The notes: generated from the sequence alone by a model not told the origin. DNA of 64,000 bases from Chryseobacterium sp. (GCF_008831505.1 NZ_CP044507.1:558001-622000); one strand, 5' to 3'. Numbered from the stretch's first letter, positions 44,481 through 54,406 are shown. Made by a program: numbers and translations.

Positions 44481-45605
44481 ATGTCCGATATTAAACTCAA
44501 TACTATTCCGGAAGCCATAGAAGACCTGAAAAACGGTAAGATCATCATTGTTGTTGATGATGAAAACCGTGAGAATGAAGGTGATTTTCTGTCAGCCGCG
44601 GAACTTACAACACCCGAAATCATTAATTTTATGACCATTCACGGCCGCGGGCTGATCTGCACACCGCTGCCGGAAAAACGTTGTGATGAGTTAGGCCTGG
44701 ACATTATGGTTACAAGAAGCAGCGATCCCAAGGAAACAGCTTTTACCGTATCTGTAGACCTTCTGGGTGAAGGTGTTTCAACCGGTATTTCTGCCAGCGA
44801 CCGCTCCAAGACTATCCTGGGACTGATGGACGAAAATACGAAACCTGCCGACTTTATGCGTCCGGGACATATTTTCCCGCTGCGCGCTAAGAAAGGGGGT
44901 GTACTGAAACGTGCCGGACATACCGAGGCTGCCATTGACCTTACTAAACTGGCCGGCCTGAAAGAAGGTGGTGTAATTTGTGAAATCATGAATGAGGACG
45001 GTTCAATGGCCCGCTTGCCGGAACTCATGGAGCTTGCAAAGAAACTGGACCTGAAAATAGTTTCCATTGAAGATCTGATTCATTACCAACTTAAAAAAGG
45101 TGACCTTATTGAAAGAATTGAGGAGCGTAAAGTGAAGACGATGTATGGTGAGTTTGACTTTTATGCATTTAAAGAATCAAGCACAGAACAGTTACACTTT
45201 GCATTTACAAAAGGCACCTGGACGGTAGATGAACCGGTTTTGGTACGCGTGCAGGCATCCAATTCCTATTTTGACGTCTTGAGCCGTCTGATTACCGGTG
45301 AAAAACCGCTACTGGAAAAGGTGACATCTATGATTAATGAGGAAGGTAAAGGCGCCTTCATCTTCATCAACAATGTATCCAATTCCGAAAATACAATGCG
45401 CAAACTGCAGCAGTTCCTGGATTATCAGGACGGCGCCGAAAAGCGTCCGACACTGGCTTCCAATTTCCGCGATTACGGCATCGGCACACAGATCCTGAAG
45501 AATTTGGGCATCAACAAATTCCGCGTCATCACTCAGAGCCCGGACCTTAAGCCTCTTGTAGGCGGGTACGATGTTGAGGTTTCCGAAATGGTGGAACTGA
45601 AGTAG
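44481..45605 (+). CDS. ribB: DHBP synthase fused to a degenerate GTP cyclohydrolase II domain
   Basis: A 374-residue riboflavin-pathway enzyme. Residues about 1-205 are 3,4-dihydroxy-2-butanone 4-phosphate synthase (DDENRENEGDF, TPLPEKRCDELGL, RPGHIFPLRAKKGGVLKRAGHTEAAIDL), complete with the acidic metal site and catalytic histidine region. Residues about 206-374 keep the GTP cyclohydrolase II fold (RDYGIGTQILKNLGINKFRVIT) but lack the three zinc cysteines: where active enzymes have CxxGDxFGSxRCDCG, this has SNSYFDVLSRLITGE. So only the first step is expected from this gene and a separate RibA must exist elsewhere. The ATG is preferred to an in-frame start 40 codons earlier because it follows the promoter. 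Confidence 0.93.
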   Translation: MSDIKLNTIPEAIEDLKNGKIIIVVDDENRENEGDFLSAAELTTPEIINFMTIHGRGLICTPLPEKRCDELGLDIMVTRSSDPKETAFTVSVDLLGEGVSTGISASDRSKTILGLMDENTKPADFMRPGHIFPLRAKKGGVLKRAGHTEAAIDLTKLAGLKEGGVICEIMNEDGSMARLPELMELAKKLDLKIVSIEDLIHYQLKKGDLIERIEERKVKTMYGEFDFYAFKESSTEQLHFAFTKGTWTVDEPVLVRVQASNSYFDVLSRLITGEKPLLEKVTSMINEEGKGAFIFINNVSNSENTMRKLQQFLDYQDGAEKRPTLASNFRDYGIGTQILKNLGINKFRVITQSPDLKPLVGGYDVEVSEMVELK

Positions 45606-45611
45606 AGAGTC

Positions 45612-46124
45612 ATGAGATTCTCCTTAATCCTTCTGGTCTTTGCTCTTCTCGCATGTAAGCCGGCCTCAAATGAAGCAGTATTGCCTTCCGAGTTCCAGTT
45701 CGAAAAGCAGATAGGATATGTGAATGATTTCACCGATATTCTCACAATGGAGCAGGAAAATAAACTTGAGAAAATTTTTTCGGATTACGACCTTTCAAGT
45801 ACCAATGAACTTGGTGTACTGACCATAGATTCAATAACTCCGTTCACGGATATCAATAAATTTGGTGATGCTGTTCTTAATGACTGGCGTTTTGGTAAGG
45901 ATGACAAATTTAATGGACTCCTGATTATAATATCTCCCAAAGAGCGTCAGGCCAGTATTCGTTTCGGTTCGGGTATTCAGAAATATATTTCAGATAAGGA
46001 GGCTAAAACAATTATGGACCAGGTTTTAATTCCTGAGTTTAAAAATGAAAATTATTACAGTGGTGTACTGAATGCCGTAAAAGTAATTAAACAGAAACTG
46101 GACAAGAAAACTGATGAACTCTAA
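45612..46124 (+). CDS. TPM-domain lipoprotein
   Basis: A 170-residue protein. MRFSLILLVFALLAC is a lipoprotein signal with Cys15. The rest is a TPM domain (YVNDFTDILTMEQENKLEKIFSDYDLSSTNELGVLTID, FGDAVLNDWRFGKDDKFNGLLIIIS, RQASIRFGSGIQKYISDKEAKTIMDQVLIPEFK), a fold found in thylakoid repair protein TLP18.3 and many bacterial envelope proteins. The function here is unknown. It begins 6 bases after ribB and overlaps mazG by 11 bases, so the three genes form an operon. Confidence 0.85.
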   Translation: MRFSLILLVFALLACKPASNEAVLPSEFQFEKQIGYVNDFTDILTMEQENKLEKIFSDYDLSSTNELGVLTIDSITPFTDINKFGDAVLNDWRFGKDDKFNGLLIIISPKERQASIRFGSGIQKYISDKEAKTIMDQVLIPEFKNENYYSGVLNAVKVIKQKLDKKTDEL

Positions 46125-46881
46125 AGCAGAAAAGTTAGAAGCTTTCTCCCGTCTCCTGGATATTATGGACGATCTGCGGGAAAAATGTCCATGGGACAAA
46201 AAGCAAACCCTTCAGTCGCTGCGCCATCTTACGCTGGAGGAAGTTTATGAACTTTCGGATGCTTTGCTGGAAGAGGATATACCTGAAATCAAAAAAGAAC
46301 TTGGCGATGTGCTGCTGCATTTGGTTTTCTACGCTAAAATCGGCTCCGAAAAAGGGAGTTTTGATATTGCAGATGTCATCAACTCGCTGAATGAAAAACT
46401 TATTTTCCGCCATCCGCATATTTACGGTGATGTTGAGGTAGCTGATGAAGAAGAAGTGAAGCAGAACTGGGAAAAACTAAAACTTAAGGAAGGTAACAAG
46501 TCCGTTCTTTCCGGTGTCTCCAAAGGCACGCCGAGCATCGTAAAAGCCTACCGCATTCAGGAAAAGGTAAAGGGTATTGGATTTGAATTTGCCAATGCTG
46601 AGGATGCCTGGAAAAAGGTAGATGAAGAGCTTGCCGAGTTTCATGCGGAAACCGATCCGGATAAGAAAGAAGCAGAACTCGGGGATGTCTTCTTTTCGCT
46701 TATCAATTATGCACGCCTAACCGGAATTAACCCTGATTCTGCACTGGAAAGAACCAATCACAAATTTATTTCCCGCTTCCAAAAGATGGAATCCATAGCG
46801 CTGCAGAGAAATTTGGTAATGACTGACCTGTCGCTTCAGGAAATGGACTTACTTTGGGACGAGGCGAAATCCCAGGAGTAA
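46114..46881 (+). CDS. mazG: Nucleoside triphosphate pyrophosphohydrolase MazG
   Basis: A 255-residue protein with two tandem MazG domains that hydrolyses NTPs and dNTPs to monophosphates, cleaning the nucleotide pool. CPWDKKQTLQSLRHLTLEEVYELSDAL and IPEIKKELGDVLLHLVFYAKIG (first domain: EExxE and ExxD metal sites) and then VDEELAEFHAETDPDKKEAELGDVFFSLINYARL (second domain) are seen. It overlaps the TPM gene by 11 bases and ends in a strong bidirectional terminator. Confidence 0.95.
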   Translation: MNSKAEKLEAFSRLLDIMDDLREKCPWDKKQTLQSLRHLTLEEVYELSDALLEEDIPEIKKELGDVLLHLVFYAKIGSEKGSFDIADVINSLNEKLIFRHPHIYGDVEVADEEEVKQNWEKLKLKEGNKSVLSGVSKGTPSIVKAYRIQEKVKGIGFEFANAEDAWKKVDEELAEFHAETDPDKKEAELGDVFFSLINYARLTGINPDSALERTNHKFISRFQKMESIALQRNLVMTDLSLQEMDLLWDEAKSQE

Positions 46882-46930
46882 GTTTTACCGTAAAGCATAA
46901 TGTTTGGTATTTAAATAAAATCTGATAAAA

Positions 46931-46964
46931 CGAAAAGCACCCTGATTGAGTGCTTTTCGCTTTT
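46931..46964. terminator. Bidirectional terminator between mazG and the DUF779 gene
   Basis: CGAAAAGCAC (46931-46940) pairs perfectly with GTGCTTTTCG (46950-46959). T-rich tails follow on the plus strand (CTTTT) and on the minus strand. It serves both convergent units. Confidence 0.9.
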
Positions 46965-46965
46965 C

Positions 46966-47385
46966 CTAAAAACCTTGCTTCTTCACTTTTTCATATTCCA
47001 TGTATTGGTGATAAAGCAATGTGTCTTCCAAATTATCAAGTTCCTGCTGACTGAAAAGCCGGTAATTGATCTTGAAGGTCTTTTTTTTAGCTGTTTCCAG
47101 TGAAAACCCACCTGCGCCGAAGCCTTCCACTACATCCAACTCAAAATGGCTGTATTTCCAGTATTCAAATAAATCATGATCTATCCAAAAATGAAAGCCG
47201 AGTACGGTCCCGATGCTTACATCCTTAGTTCTGGGATAAAAATGACCTTTACGGAAACACTGGGGCTGTGTCCCTTCACAACATCCACCCGCCTGGTAAA
47301 ACATCAGCTCGCCAAATTCTTCGGAAAGCTGTCCTATAAGCTCCAATGCTGCTGGTGTTGCTGAAAATCTTGATATCTTATTCAT
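46966..47385 (-). CDS. DUF779 protein
   Basis: A 139-residue protein of the DUF779 family. FYQAGGCCEGTQPQCFRKGHF (about residues 30-50) has the cysteine cluster (CC...C) typical of the family, and GFHFWIDHDLFEYWKYSHFELDVVEGFGAGGFSLE is its conserved core. The function is unknown, but these genes regularly follow an aldehyde dehydrogenase gene, as here (70 bases downstream of it with the start chosen). The longer in-frame start at 47448 would add 21 residues that look unlike the family; ATG 47385 is preferred. Confidence 0.82.
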   Translation of the reverse strand: MNKISRFSATPAALELIGQLSEEFGELMFYQAGGCCEGTQPQCFRKGHFYPRTKDVSIGTVLGFHFWIDHDLFEYWKYSHFELDVVEGFGAGGFSLETAKKKTFKINYRLFSQQELDNLEDTLLYHQYMEYEKVKKQGF

Positions 47386-47455
47386 TTGGAATTTATTAAT
47401 GTTGATTTTTAAGCAAAGAAAGGCGGATTTTTTATGCAAATCCGCCATTTGTTAA

Positions 47456-48964
47456 TTAGAAGAACCCTAATTTTTCTTTGCTGTATGAAATAAGCATATT
47501 CTTGGTCTGACGGTAATGATCGAGCATCATCTTATGGTTTTCCCTACCAATACCGGACTGCTTATATCCTCCAAAAGGTGCACCCGCAGGATAGGAATGA
47601 TATTGGTTTACCCAAACTCTTCCCGCCTGGATCGCTCTGGGAACCTGGTACAGTTGGTGAGCATCACGCGTCCAAACGCCTGCACCCAAACCGTACATTG
47701 TATCGTTGGCTATCGCGATTGCTTCTGCCTCATCCTTGAACGTAGTTACCGCCAGAACAGGTCCGAAGATTTCTTCCTGGAAGACTCTCATCTTATTATG
47801 ACCTTTAAGCAGTGTAGGCTGAACGTAATATCCATTCTCTAATTCTCCTCCCAGTTTGTTGGCATCTCCACCGGAAAGAACTTCACAACCTTCTTCCTGA
47901 CCGAGTTTTATATAATTGAGGATCTTATCGTACTGAATTTTTGAAGCCTGTGCTCCAATCATTGTTGAAGTGTCCAGAGGATTCCCTGCTTTAATGGCTT
48001 TCACTCTCTCTACAACCCTCTCTATAAACTTATCGTAAATGCTTTCCTGAATTAGTAACCTGGACGGACATGTACAGATTTCCCCCTGGTTTAAAGCAAA
48101 GAGGGCCGCACCTTCCAGGGCTTTGTCGAAAAAGGCATCATCTTCATCCATTACAGACTCGAAAAATACGTTCGGTGATTTGCCTCCAAGTTCCAAAGTG
48201 ACGGGAATGATGTTTTCGGTCGCATACTGCATCACCATTCTCCCTGTCGCTGTAGAACCTGTGAAGGCTGCTTTAGCCACTTTTTTGTTGGTTACCAACG
48301 CGTGTCCCAGTTCACCGCCAAAACCATTCACCACGTTCAGAACGCCAGGTGGCAGCAGATCTCCTATAAGCTCCATCAGTACGAGAATAGAAATAGGAGT
48401 GTTTTCGGCTGGTTTTAAGACCACACAGTTGCCCGCAGCCAGTGCCGGGGCTATCTTCCATACTGCCATAAGAATTGGGAAATTCCAGGGGATGATCTGA
48501 GCAACTACACCCAGGGGCTCATTCACGATCAGGGAGACAGTATTACTGTCCAGTTCCATAAGTGACCCTTCCTCGGCGCGGATTACACCCGCAAAATATC
48601 TGAAATGATCAATTGCCAGAGGTATATCAGCATTAAGTGTTTCCCGTATCGGTTTTCCATTGTCCATGGTTTCCACCACCGCGATCTTTTCCAGATTTTC
48701 TTCCATCCGGTCCGCTATCTTATTCAGAATAATACTTCTTTCGGTAACGGACGTTTTACCCCAATCCGTAAATGCAGCTTCGGCTGCGTTAACGGCCATT
48801 TCCAGATCCTGCTCATTGGAATGGGCGGCCTGGCTCATCACGGTCCCGTCCAAAGGTGTTATTACGTCAAAATATTTTCCGCTTGCCGGTGGCGTCCAGG
48901 TGCCGTTAATGTAGTTTTCATATCTTTCTTTCAGTTCAACTCTGTCATAAATTTTTGTACTCAT
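47456..48964 (-). CDS. Aldehyde dehydrogenase
   Basis: A 502-residue NAD(P)-dependent enzyme that oxidises an aldehyde to its acid. The nucleophile cysteine lies in [13 protein letters not shown] (Cys-Thr-Cys), the general-base glutamate in [14 protein letters not shown], and the NAD-binding asparagine in [22 protein letters not shown]. The sequence is of the AldB/ExaC type, acting on acetaldehyde or related short aldehydes; exact substrate is uncertain. It is the first gene of a two-gene unit with DUF779. The upstream region has two palindromes that could be operator sites, although no regulator gene is adjacent. Confidence 0.93.
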   Translation of the reverse strand: MSTKIYDRVELKERYENYINGTWTPPASGKYFDVITPLDGTVMSQAAHSNEQDLEMAVNAAEAAFTDWGKTSVTERSIILNKIADRMEENLEKIAVVETMDNGKPIRETLNADIPLAIDHFRYFAGVIRAEEGSLMELDSNTVSLIVNEPLGVVAQIIPWNFPILMAVWKIAPALAAGNCVVLKPAENTPISILVLMELIGDLLPPGVLNVVNGFGGELGHALVTNKKVAKAAFTGSTATGRMVMQYATENIIPVTLELGGKSPNVFFESVMDEDDAFFDKALEGAALFALNQGEICTCPSRLLIQESIYDKFIERVVERVKAIKAGNPLDTSTMIGAQASKIQYDKILNYIKLGQEEGCEVLSGGDANKLGGELENGYYVQPTLLKGHNKMRVFQEEIFGPVLAVTTFKDEAEAIAIANDTMYGLGAGVWTRDAHQLYQVPRAIQAGRVWVNQYHSYPAGAPFGGYKQSGIGRENHKMMLDHYRQTKNMLISYSKEKLGFF

Positions 48965-49265
48965 ATTAAAATTGTTTAAAAGATTGTTTTTAAAATTACC
49001 ACTTTATTTGCTGATTTAAAAACAATTAGCGGTATAATACCGTTTGCACTTCAATTCGTGTTGATTGAAAATTTCAATTGAAATTGTTTGGACTGAAAAA
49101 AGCCTTCAGGAATTCCGAAGGGTTTACATCATTTAATTTGAATGCTGATCTAAAGTTAGGCGTTACTGTACGTTCGCAAATAAAAGTTAAATAATATAAA
49201 TTGTTCAAAAACAAAGAGCGCAGCTCCTCTGAGCTGCGCTTTATATTTTTGTTGTTTTTTGTAGA
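48965..49265. promoter_or_regulatory. Region upstream of the aldehyde dehydrogenase with palindromes
   Basis: No gene is seen in this stretch. CGGTATAATACCG (49030-49042, 5-bp arms) and AATTTCAATTGAAATT (49070-49085, perfect) are possible regulator sites for the leftward dehydrogenase gene. No consensus -7 box was found for it. The end at 49214-49242 holds the nuo terminator. Confidence 0.35.
49214..49242 (-). terminator. Terminator of the nuo operon
   Basis: AGCGCAGCTC (49217-49226) pairs perfectly with GAGCTGCGCT (49231-49240); on the minus strand a T-rich tail follows. It lies 24 bases after the nuoN stop codon. Confidence 0.9.
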
Positions 49266-50645
49266 CTAAAGACCAAACTGCATGGCAAAAAGATCCGGAT
49301 AAACACCCAGGGCTACAATGGCAACGATTACGAAGACAGCCAGGATATTATAAGTTAAAGTAACTTTTTCAGTGGTCTTGAAGCTGCTTTCGGTGAAGAA
49401 GAACATAGCGATGATCAAACGCAGGTAGTAAGCAATCGATATTGCTGAACCCAGCACCGCCACGAGCACAAGAAATGCTGCACCGTTCATAGCCTGTGCA
49501 AACAGAGAAAACTTACCCATAAATCCGGCAGTAAGCGGGATACCTGCCATAGACAGCATTGAAATCGCAGCCACTGTAGCCAGCAATGGTTCAGATTTAG
49601 CCAGACCTTTAAAGGCTGCATAGGAAGTTTCGCGTTTCAATTTCTCTACCCAAATCAGACTCATCATCACTCCTACAGAAGCCAGGGCATAGGCAAACAG
49701 GTAGAAGGCGAGATTGTAGGTAGACATATTATTCATGCCGAAGAAGATCAGGGCTATATAACCCGCATGAGAAACGGAAGAATAGGCCAGCATACGCTTG
49801 GCATTGCTCTGGGCCAGAGCCATTACATTGGCGAGGAACAGAGTGATGATCAGGAAGACACCTAATATATTCACCCACTCGTCATAAACACCTGCAAATG
49901 CGATTGTCATCAGTCTGAAAAGCGCATAGAACCCGGCAATCTTAACAACGCTCATCATGAAGGTGGTGATCAGTGAGGGAGATCCCTGGTACACGTCAGG
50001 ACTCCACATATGGAAAGGTGCCAGAGCCACTTTGAAGGCCATTGCACAAAGCATCAGAATCATACCCATGATCAGCATTGCATCTTTTGGGAATTGCAGT
50101 GCATAAGCATGGATTGTATAAAGGTCGAAACTACCTGCGGTTCCGTAAACGAGCGTGATACCGAACAAAAGGAAACCGGTGGCAAAGCAGCCCATCAGGA
50201 AATATTTTAAAGAGGCTTCGTTGGAACGAAGATTGGTCTTGCTGGCCCCGGCCATTACATAAAGGGGAATGGACAGGATTTCAATACCCAGGAAGAGAGT
50301 TACCAGATTCTGATATCCGAAAAGCACAACAGCACCGGAAAGAGCAAAGAGCATCAGTGCGTACAGCTCCGACTGGTGGCTGCGGTGATTGCTGAATGAA
50401 AATCCACCCAGAAAAAACAGCAGAAGCGTGATGACAATTGAAATTTTGCTGAACAGCGCACTGTTGGGTCCAAACTCGTACATTGCCCGGTACTGGCTGA
50501 AGAACTGAGCTTCCGGCAGATAAGATACATACAGGGCCGCCAGCAATCCGGCAATCCCAATATACCTGGCCAGTTTACCCTGGTTAAAGACTCCCGAAAA
50601 CAGGGCTACAACCGCTGTGAGAAATATAATTACTAATACACTCAT
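49266..50645 (-). CDS. nuoN: NADH-quinone oxidoreductase subunit N
   Basis: A 459-residue antiporter-like membrane subunit of complex I, one of three proton-pumping modules with NuoL and NuoM. About 14 hydrophobic segments. HMWSPDVYQGSPSLITTFMMSVVKIAGFYALFRL contains the conserved TM7-8 region, and SNAKRMLAYSSVSHAGYIALIFFGM the lysine-bearing helix. Last gene of the nuo operon, 15 bases after nuoM. Confidence 0.96.
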   Translation of the reverse strand: MSVLVIIFLTAVVALFSGVFNQGKLARYIGIAGLLAALYVSYLPEAQFFSQYRAMYEFGPNSALFSKISIVITLLLFFLGGFSFSNHRSHQSELYALMLFALSGAVVLFGYQNLVTLFLGIEILSIPLYVMAGASKTNLRSNEASLKYFLMGCFATGFLLFGITLVYGTAGSFDLYTIHAYALQFPKDAMLIMGMILMLCAMAFKVALAPFHMWSPDVYQGSPSLITTFMMSVVKIAGFYALFRLMTIAFAGVYDEWVNILGVFLIITLFLANVMALAQSNAKRMLAYSSVSHAGYIALIFFGMNNMSTYNLAFYLFAYALASVGVMMSLIWVEKLKRETSYAAFKGLAKSEPLLATVAAISMLSMAGIPLTAGFMGKFSLFAQAMNGAAFLVLVAVLGSAISIAYYLRLIIAMFFFTESSFKTTEKVTLTYNILAVFVIVAIVALGVYPDLFAMQFGL

Positions 50646-50660
50646 TTCTTTATTATCAAA

Positions 50661-52154
50661 TTAATTTACCATGGACTGGTAGATGAACTTCAATGAACTA
50701 CTCACCATTTCAATTACCGGTTGGGGATACACACCGAAAAGGATAACCATACCGGCTAAACTGGCCAGAACTGCAAATTCCACATCGGAAAGGTCTTTTG
50801 CAGTCGCCAGAACCGCATCATCTCCGTTGGTGAACATCGCTCTGCCATAAAATCTGAAAAGATAAGCAGCAGCCAGTATGATGGTAATACCTGCAACGAT
50901 AGCGGCCATCACACTGAAATCGAATATGGATTTCAGTAGGATAAATTCACCAATGAAACCGTTTGTAAGCGGTAACCCTACAGAACCTAAGATAACGATG
51001 AGGAATAGTACGGCAAACCGGGGTGCAACACGTGCAAGACCACCCATCTGACGGATGTCGCGGGTTTTGAATCTTTTATAAAGGATGTCGGCACAATAGA
51101 AGAGTGCCACCACATTGATACCGTGTGCGAAGGCCTGAACCATTGCACCGGTACCACCTTCAGTAGTAAAGGTACCCTTCATTACCAGCATTGCTGATGC
51201 AAATATCCCCGCCAGCATGAGGCCTACATGTGAAAATGAGGAATATGCGAGGATCCTTTTGGAATCATTTTGAATGAGTGCGATAAGTGCTCCGTGAAGT
51301 ACGCCTATTATGGCCAGCATAATGACAATGGCACCGGAGATGCCTGCCACAGCCTCGGGTGTAACCGGTAGCAGATATCTGAGTACTCCGTACACAGCCA
51401 TTTTCAGCATAATACCTGCAAGCAGCATGGTTCCCTGCGTGGGCGAAAATGTATAGGTGTCAGGCTGCCAGGTATGGAATGGGAAAACCGGCAGTTTTAC
51501 CGCAAATGCGAAGAAGATAAACCAGAAGACTACCGTTTGCTGAGTAAGGTTCAGGTCGGCATTATACATATCCGTCAGTGCAAATGATGCCGAGTAATTG
51601 TAAACGTAGATGAATCCGGCCAGCATAAACAGCGATCCAACAAAGGTGTATACGAAGAACTTTGTTGTAAATTCAAACCTTTTGTTTTCCTGACCCCAAA
51701 GCCCTGCGATGAGCCAGATTGGAATAAGCGTTACTTCCCAAAAGATATAGAATAGAAGTCCGTCCAAAGCGGTGAAAACCCCTACAAGACCAAACTGCAT
51801 AAGCAGGATCAGCGCATAGAAAGAATTTCTGTATAAAGTTTTCTCGTTGAATGAGGACAGGATGATTAGTGGTGAAAGGATGTTGGTAAGCATCAGCATC
51901 AGCATACTCATCCCGTCTATACCGAAATGGAGTTTGCTTTTTATGGAGACAAACCAGGCCTCGTTGATTTCGTGCTGCAGTACGCTGTCTACCGTAGGTT
52001 TGGTGTCAAAGGAGTAAAGTATGGCAAACGTAACCAACATCTGAACAATTGCAGTCCCGAAGGCGAGATATTTACCGGCCTTACCTTTGAAGGCAAACAG
52101 CAGTGCTGAACCGATTAGGGGTATAAGTAATAATGCTAATAGATGGTACGACAT
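50661..52154 (-). CDS. nuoM: NADH-quinone oxidoreductase subunit M
   Basis: A 497-residue proton-pumping membrane subunit of complex I. PVFPFHTWQPDTYTFSPTQGTMLLAGIMLKMAVYGVLRYLLP is the conserved core, and NDSKRILAYSSFSHVGLMLAGIF the central lysine helix. The glutamate of TM5 is in FYIFWEVTLIPIWLIAGLWG. It follows nuoL after 2 bases, indicating tight translational coupling. Confidence 0.97.
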   Translation of the reverse strand: MSYHLLALLLIPLIGSALLFAFKGKAGKYLAFGTAIVQMLVTFAILYSFDTKPTVDSVLQHEINEAWFVSIKSKLHFGIDGMSMLMLMLTNILSPLIILSSFNEKTLYRNSFYALILLMQFGLVGVFTALDGLLFYIFWEVTLIPIWLIAGLWGQENKRFEFTTKFFVYTFVGSLFMLAGFIYVYNYSASFALTDMYNADLNLTQQTVVFWFIFFAFAVKLPVFPFHTWQPDTYTFSPTQGTMLLAGIMLKMAVYGVLRYLLPVTPEAVAGISGAIVIMLAIIGVLHGALIALIQNDSKRILAYSSFSHVGLMLAGIFASAMLVMKGTFTTEGGTGAMVQAFAHGINVVALFYCADILYKRFKTRDIRQMGGLARVAPRFAVLFLIVILGSVGLPLTNGFIGEFILLKSIFDFSVMAAIVAGITIILAAAYLFRFYGRAMFTNGDDAVLATAKDLSDVEFAVLASLAGMVILFGVYPQPVIEMVSSSLKFIYQSMVN

Positions 52155-52156
52155 TA

Positions 52157-54073
52157 TTATTGGATAAAAAAGTTAACAATCAAAATTATTCCTACAGCCA
52201 GGGACATGACCAGTACATAATTCTCTACATTACCGTTTTGGAGCCTCTTCATGGCTTTACCGCTGTCTTCAGCACCTTCGCCAATGAAGTTTACCAGCCT
52301 GTCCAGGACATTGTTGTCGAACATTTTGCCTGCACGTCCGAAACCTTCAGTAGTCCTTACGATCAGCGCGTTATAAAGTTCGTCGACATATAATTTTCTG
52401 GCAGACAGTTTCTCCCAGCCAGTGTATTTCTCTTCGGGAACCGGAAGGTGGCGTTTCACAACATACCTGTTCCTTACCAGAAACCAAACTATGAAGAACA
52501 TAGCCACCGTAAGACCTAACAAAATCAGTTCTGTAGTAAGGGTTATTCCCTGCAGGTTGGCTTCCCGCTGGCTTTTGATATCTTCGGAAAGTAAGGGACT
52601 CAGCCATTGCTGCAGTTTTGAATAGTCGCCGTGAGCGATGATGTGCGGCAGGTTTATAAGACCACCAATAACCGATAGTACAGCCAATACCATAAGCGGC
52701 AGTGTCATGTTCAGCGGGCTTTCGTGCAGATGATGTTTCTGCTCTTCACTGCCACGGAACTCACCATGGAAGGTCAGGTAATAAAGTCTGAACATATAGG
52801 TAGCGGTCATCGCTGCAATCAGGAAAAGGATCACCCAGAAAACAGGTCCTTTAGCCCACGCGGCTACAAGGATTTCATCTTTTGAGATCATACCGGAGAA
52901 AAAGGGCATCCCGGCAATGGCGAAGGTTCCGATCAGAAAGTTGATATGAGTGATTTTTATCTTGTCCTTCAGTCCGCCCATGAAACGCATATCCTGTTCA
53001 CCGCTCATTGCATGGATTACTGAACCTGAACCAAGGAAAAGCAGTGCTTTGAAGAAAGCATGTGTCATCAGGTGGAACATAGCAGCTGTATAAGCACCTA
53101 CACCCAAAGCCACAAACATAAACCCAAGCTGTGAAACCGTGGAGTAGGCCAGAACTTTCTTGATGTCGTTCTGCCTCATGGCATAAAATGCAGCCAGGAA
53201 AGCTGTAAGCAAACCAATGAAGAGGATACCGTCCATCACAGTAGGTGCCAATACATAAAGGAAGTTTGAACGGAATACCAGATATACACCGGCAGTTACC
53301 ATGGTAGCTGCGTGAATTAATGCTGAAACCGGTGTAGGCCCGGCCATGGCGTCAGGCAACCAGGTATATAATGGAACCTGGGCAGATTTTCCGACAGCAC
53401 CTATGAAAAGAGCTGCACATATGAAAATGATGACAGACCCGTCTGCTTCAAACTTAGATGCGTTTTGAGCTACGGAAAGGTAATCCAAAGCATTGGTGTG
53501 AAAGGCGATCATAAATATACCCATCAGTAGACCCAGGTCACCGATGCGGTTCATTATAAATGCTTTTCTGGCAGCTTTCCCGTACTCCTTGTTTTTAAAC
53601 CAGAAGCCAATTAACAGGTAAGAGCAGAGTCCTACACCTTCCCAACCGATAAACAGGATCACATAGTTGCTTCCCATTACAAGAAGTAGCATCATAAAGA
53701 CAAAAAGGTTCAGGTAGGCAAAAAACCTGTGGAAACCTTTATCAGTATGCATGTAACCAATGGAGTACAGATGGATAAGCGAGCCGATTCCGGTAATGAT
53801 CATAATCATCATCAGTGACAGCTGGTCTATCTGGAAGCTGAAGTTGATCTGGATACCATTGATGCGGAACCACTCGAAGGCCCGTACAATTATGGGCTGA
53901 GAGTCCTTGTCAAAATTCAGGAAGAGATACAGACCAATGCAGAAAGAAGCAAAAACAGCCAGGGAAGCTATCCCGCCAACCACGTTTTTTGGCAGCTGTT
54001 TTCCGAAAAGTCCGTTGATCAGAAAGCCGGCTAAGGGTAAGAGTATAATTGCAAAAATCAAGTTTTCCATCAT
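52157..54073 (-). CDS. nuoL: NADH-quinone oxidoreductase subunit L
   Basis: A 638-residue proton-pumping subunit at the far end of the complex I membrane arm. GKSAQVPLYTWLPDAMAGPTPVSALIHAATMVTAGVYLVFR is the diagnostic core; NDIKKVLAYSTVSQLGFMFVALG contains the pumping lysine. The C-terminal part (about 500-638) forms the long lateral helix that runs along the arm. ATG 54073 is followed directly by a second ATG; either may be used. It follows nuoK after 3 bases. Confidence 0.97.
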   Translation of the reverse strand: MMENLIFAIILLPLAGFLINGLFGKQLPKNVVGGIASLAVFASFCIGLYLFLNFDKDSQPIIVRAFEWFRINGIQINFSFQIDQLSLMMIMIITGIGSLIHLYSIGYMHTDKGFHRFFAYLNLFVFMMLLLVMGSNYVILFIGWEGVGLCSYLLIGFWFKNKEYGKAARKAFIMNRIGDLGLLMGIFMIAFHTNALDYLSVAQNASKFEADGSVIIFICAALFIGAVGKSAQVPLYTWLPDAMAGPTPVSALIHAATMVTAGVYLVFRSNFLYVLAPTVMDGILFIGLLTAFLAAFYAMRQNDIKKVLAYSTVSQLGFMFVALGVGAYTAAMFHLMTHAFFKALLFLGSGSVIHAMSGEQDMRFMGGLKDKIKITHINFLIGTFAIAGMPFFSGMISKDEILVAAWAKGPVFWVILFLIAAMTATYMFRLYYLTFHGEFRGSEEQKHHLHESPLNMTLPLMVLAVLSVIGGLINLPHIIAHGDYSKLQQWLSPLLSEDIKSQREANLQGITLTTELILLGLTVAMFFIVWFLVRNRYVVKRHLPVPEEKYTGWEKLSARKLYVDELYNALIVRTTEGFGRAGKMFDNNVLDRLVNFIGEGAEDSGKAMKRLQNGNVENYVLVMSLAVGIILIVNFFIQ

Positions 54074-54076
54074 CGT

Positions 54077-54406
54077 TTATCCTCTTAATTTGTTAAAAAT
54101 ACTGACATCCACTGATTTCGTGTTTCTGTACATCATCGCAATGATGGCCAGACCTACAGCCACTTCCGCGGCAGCAACGACCATGATAAAAAATACCAGG
54201 ATCTGTCCGTGACCGTCGCCCATATAACTGGAAAATGCAGCCAGTAAAAGGTTTACCGAATTAAGCATAAGTTCCACACATCCGAGGATGATAATGGCAT
54301 TTTTGCGGAGCAGGACGCCCAACACACCAAGGCTGAAGAGCAGTGTACACAAAATTACGAAGTAATTGAGCGGTACCGTCTGTATAAAAGTATTCACTTC
54401 TCCCAT
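54077..54406 (-). CDS. nuoK: NADH-quinone oxidoreductase subunit K
   Basis: A 109-residue subunit with three membrane helices. The buried glutamates are in LGCVELMLNSVNLLLAAF and VAAAEVAVGLAII, both needed for proton transfer. ATG 54406 (MGEVNTF) is preferred over an upstream TTG at 54430, which would overlap nuoJ by 20 bases and add residues not usual in NuoK. With ATG 54406 the gap to nuoJ is 4 bases. Confidence 0.95.
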   Translation of the reverse strand: MGEVNTFIQTVPLNYFVILCTLLFSLGVLGVLLRKNAIIILGCVELMLNSVNLLLAAFSSYMGDGHGQILVFFIMVVAAAEVAVGLAIIAMMYRNTKSVDVSIFNKLRG

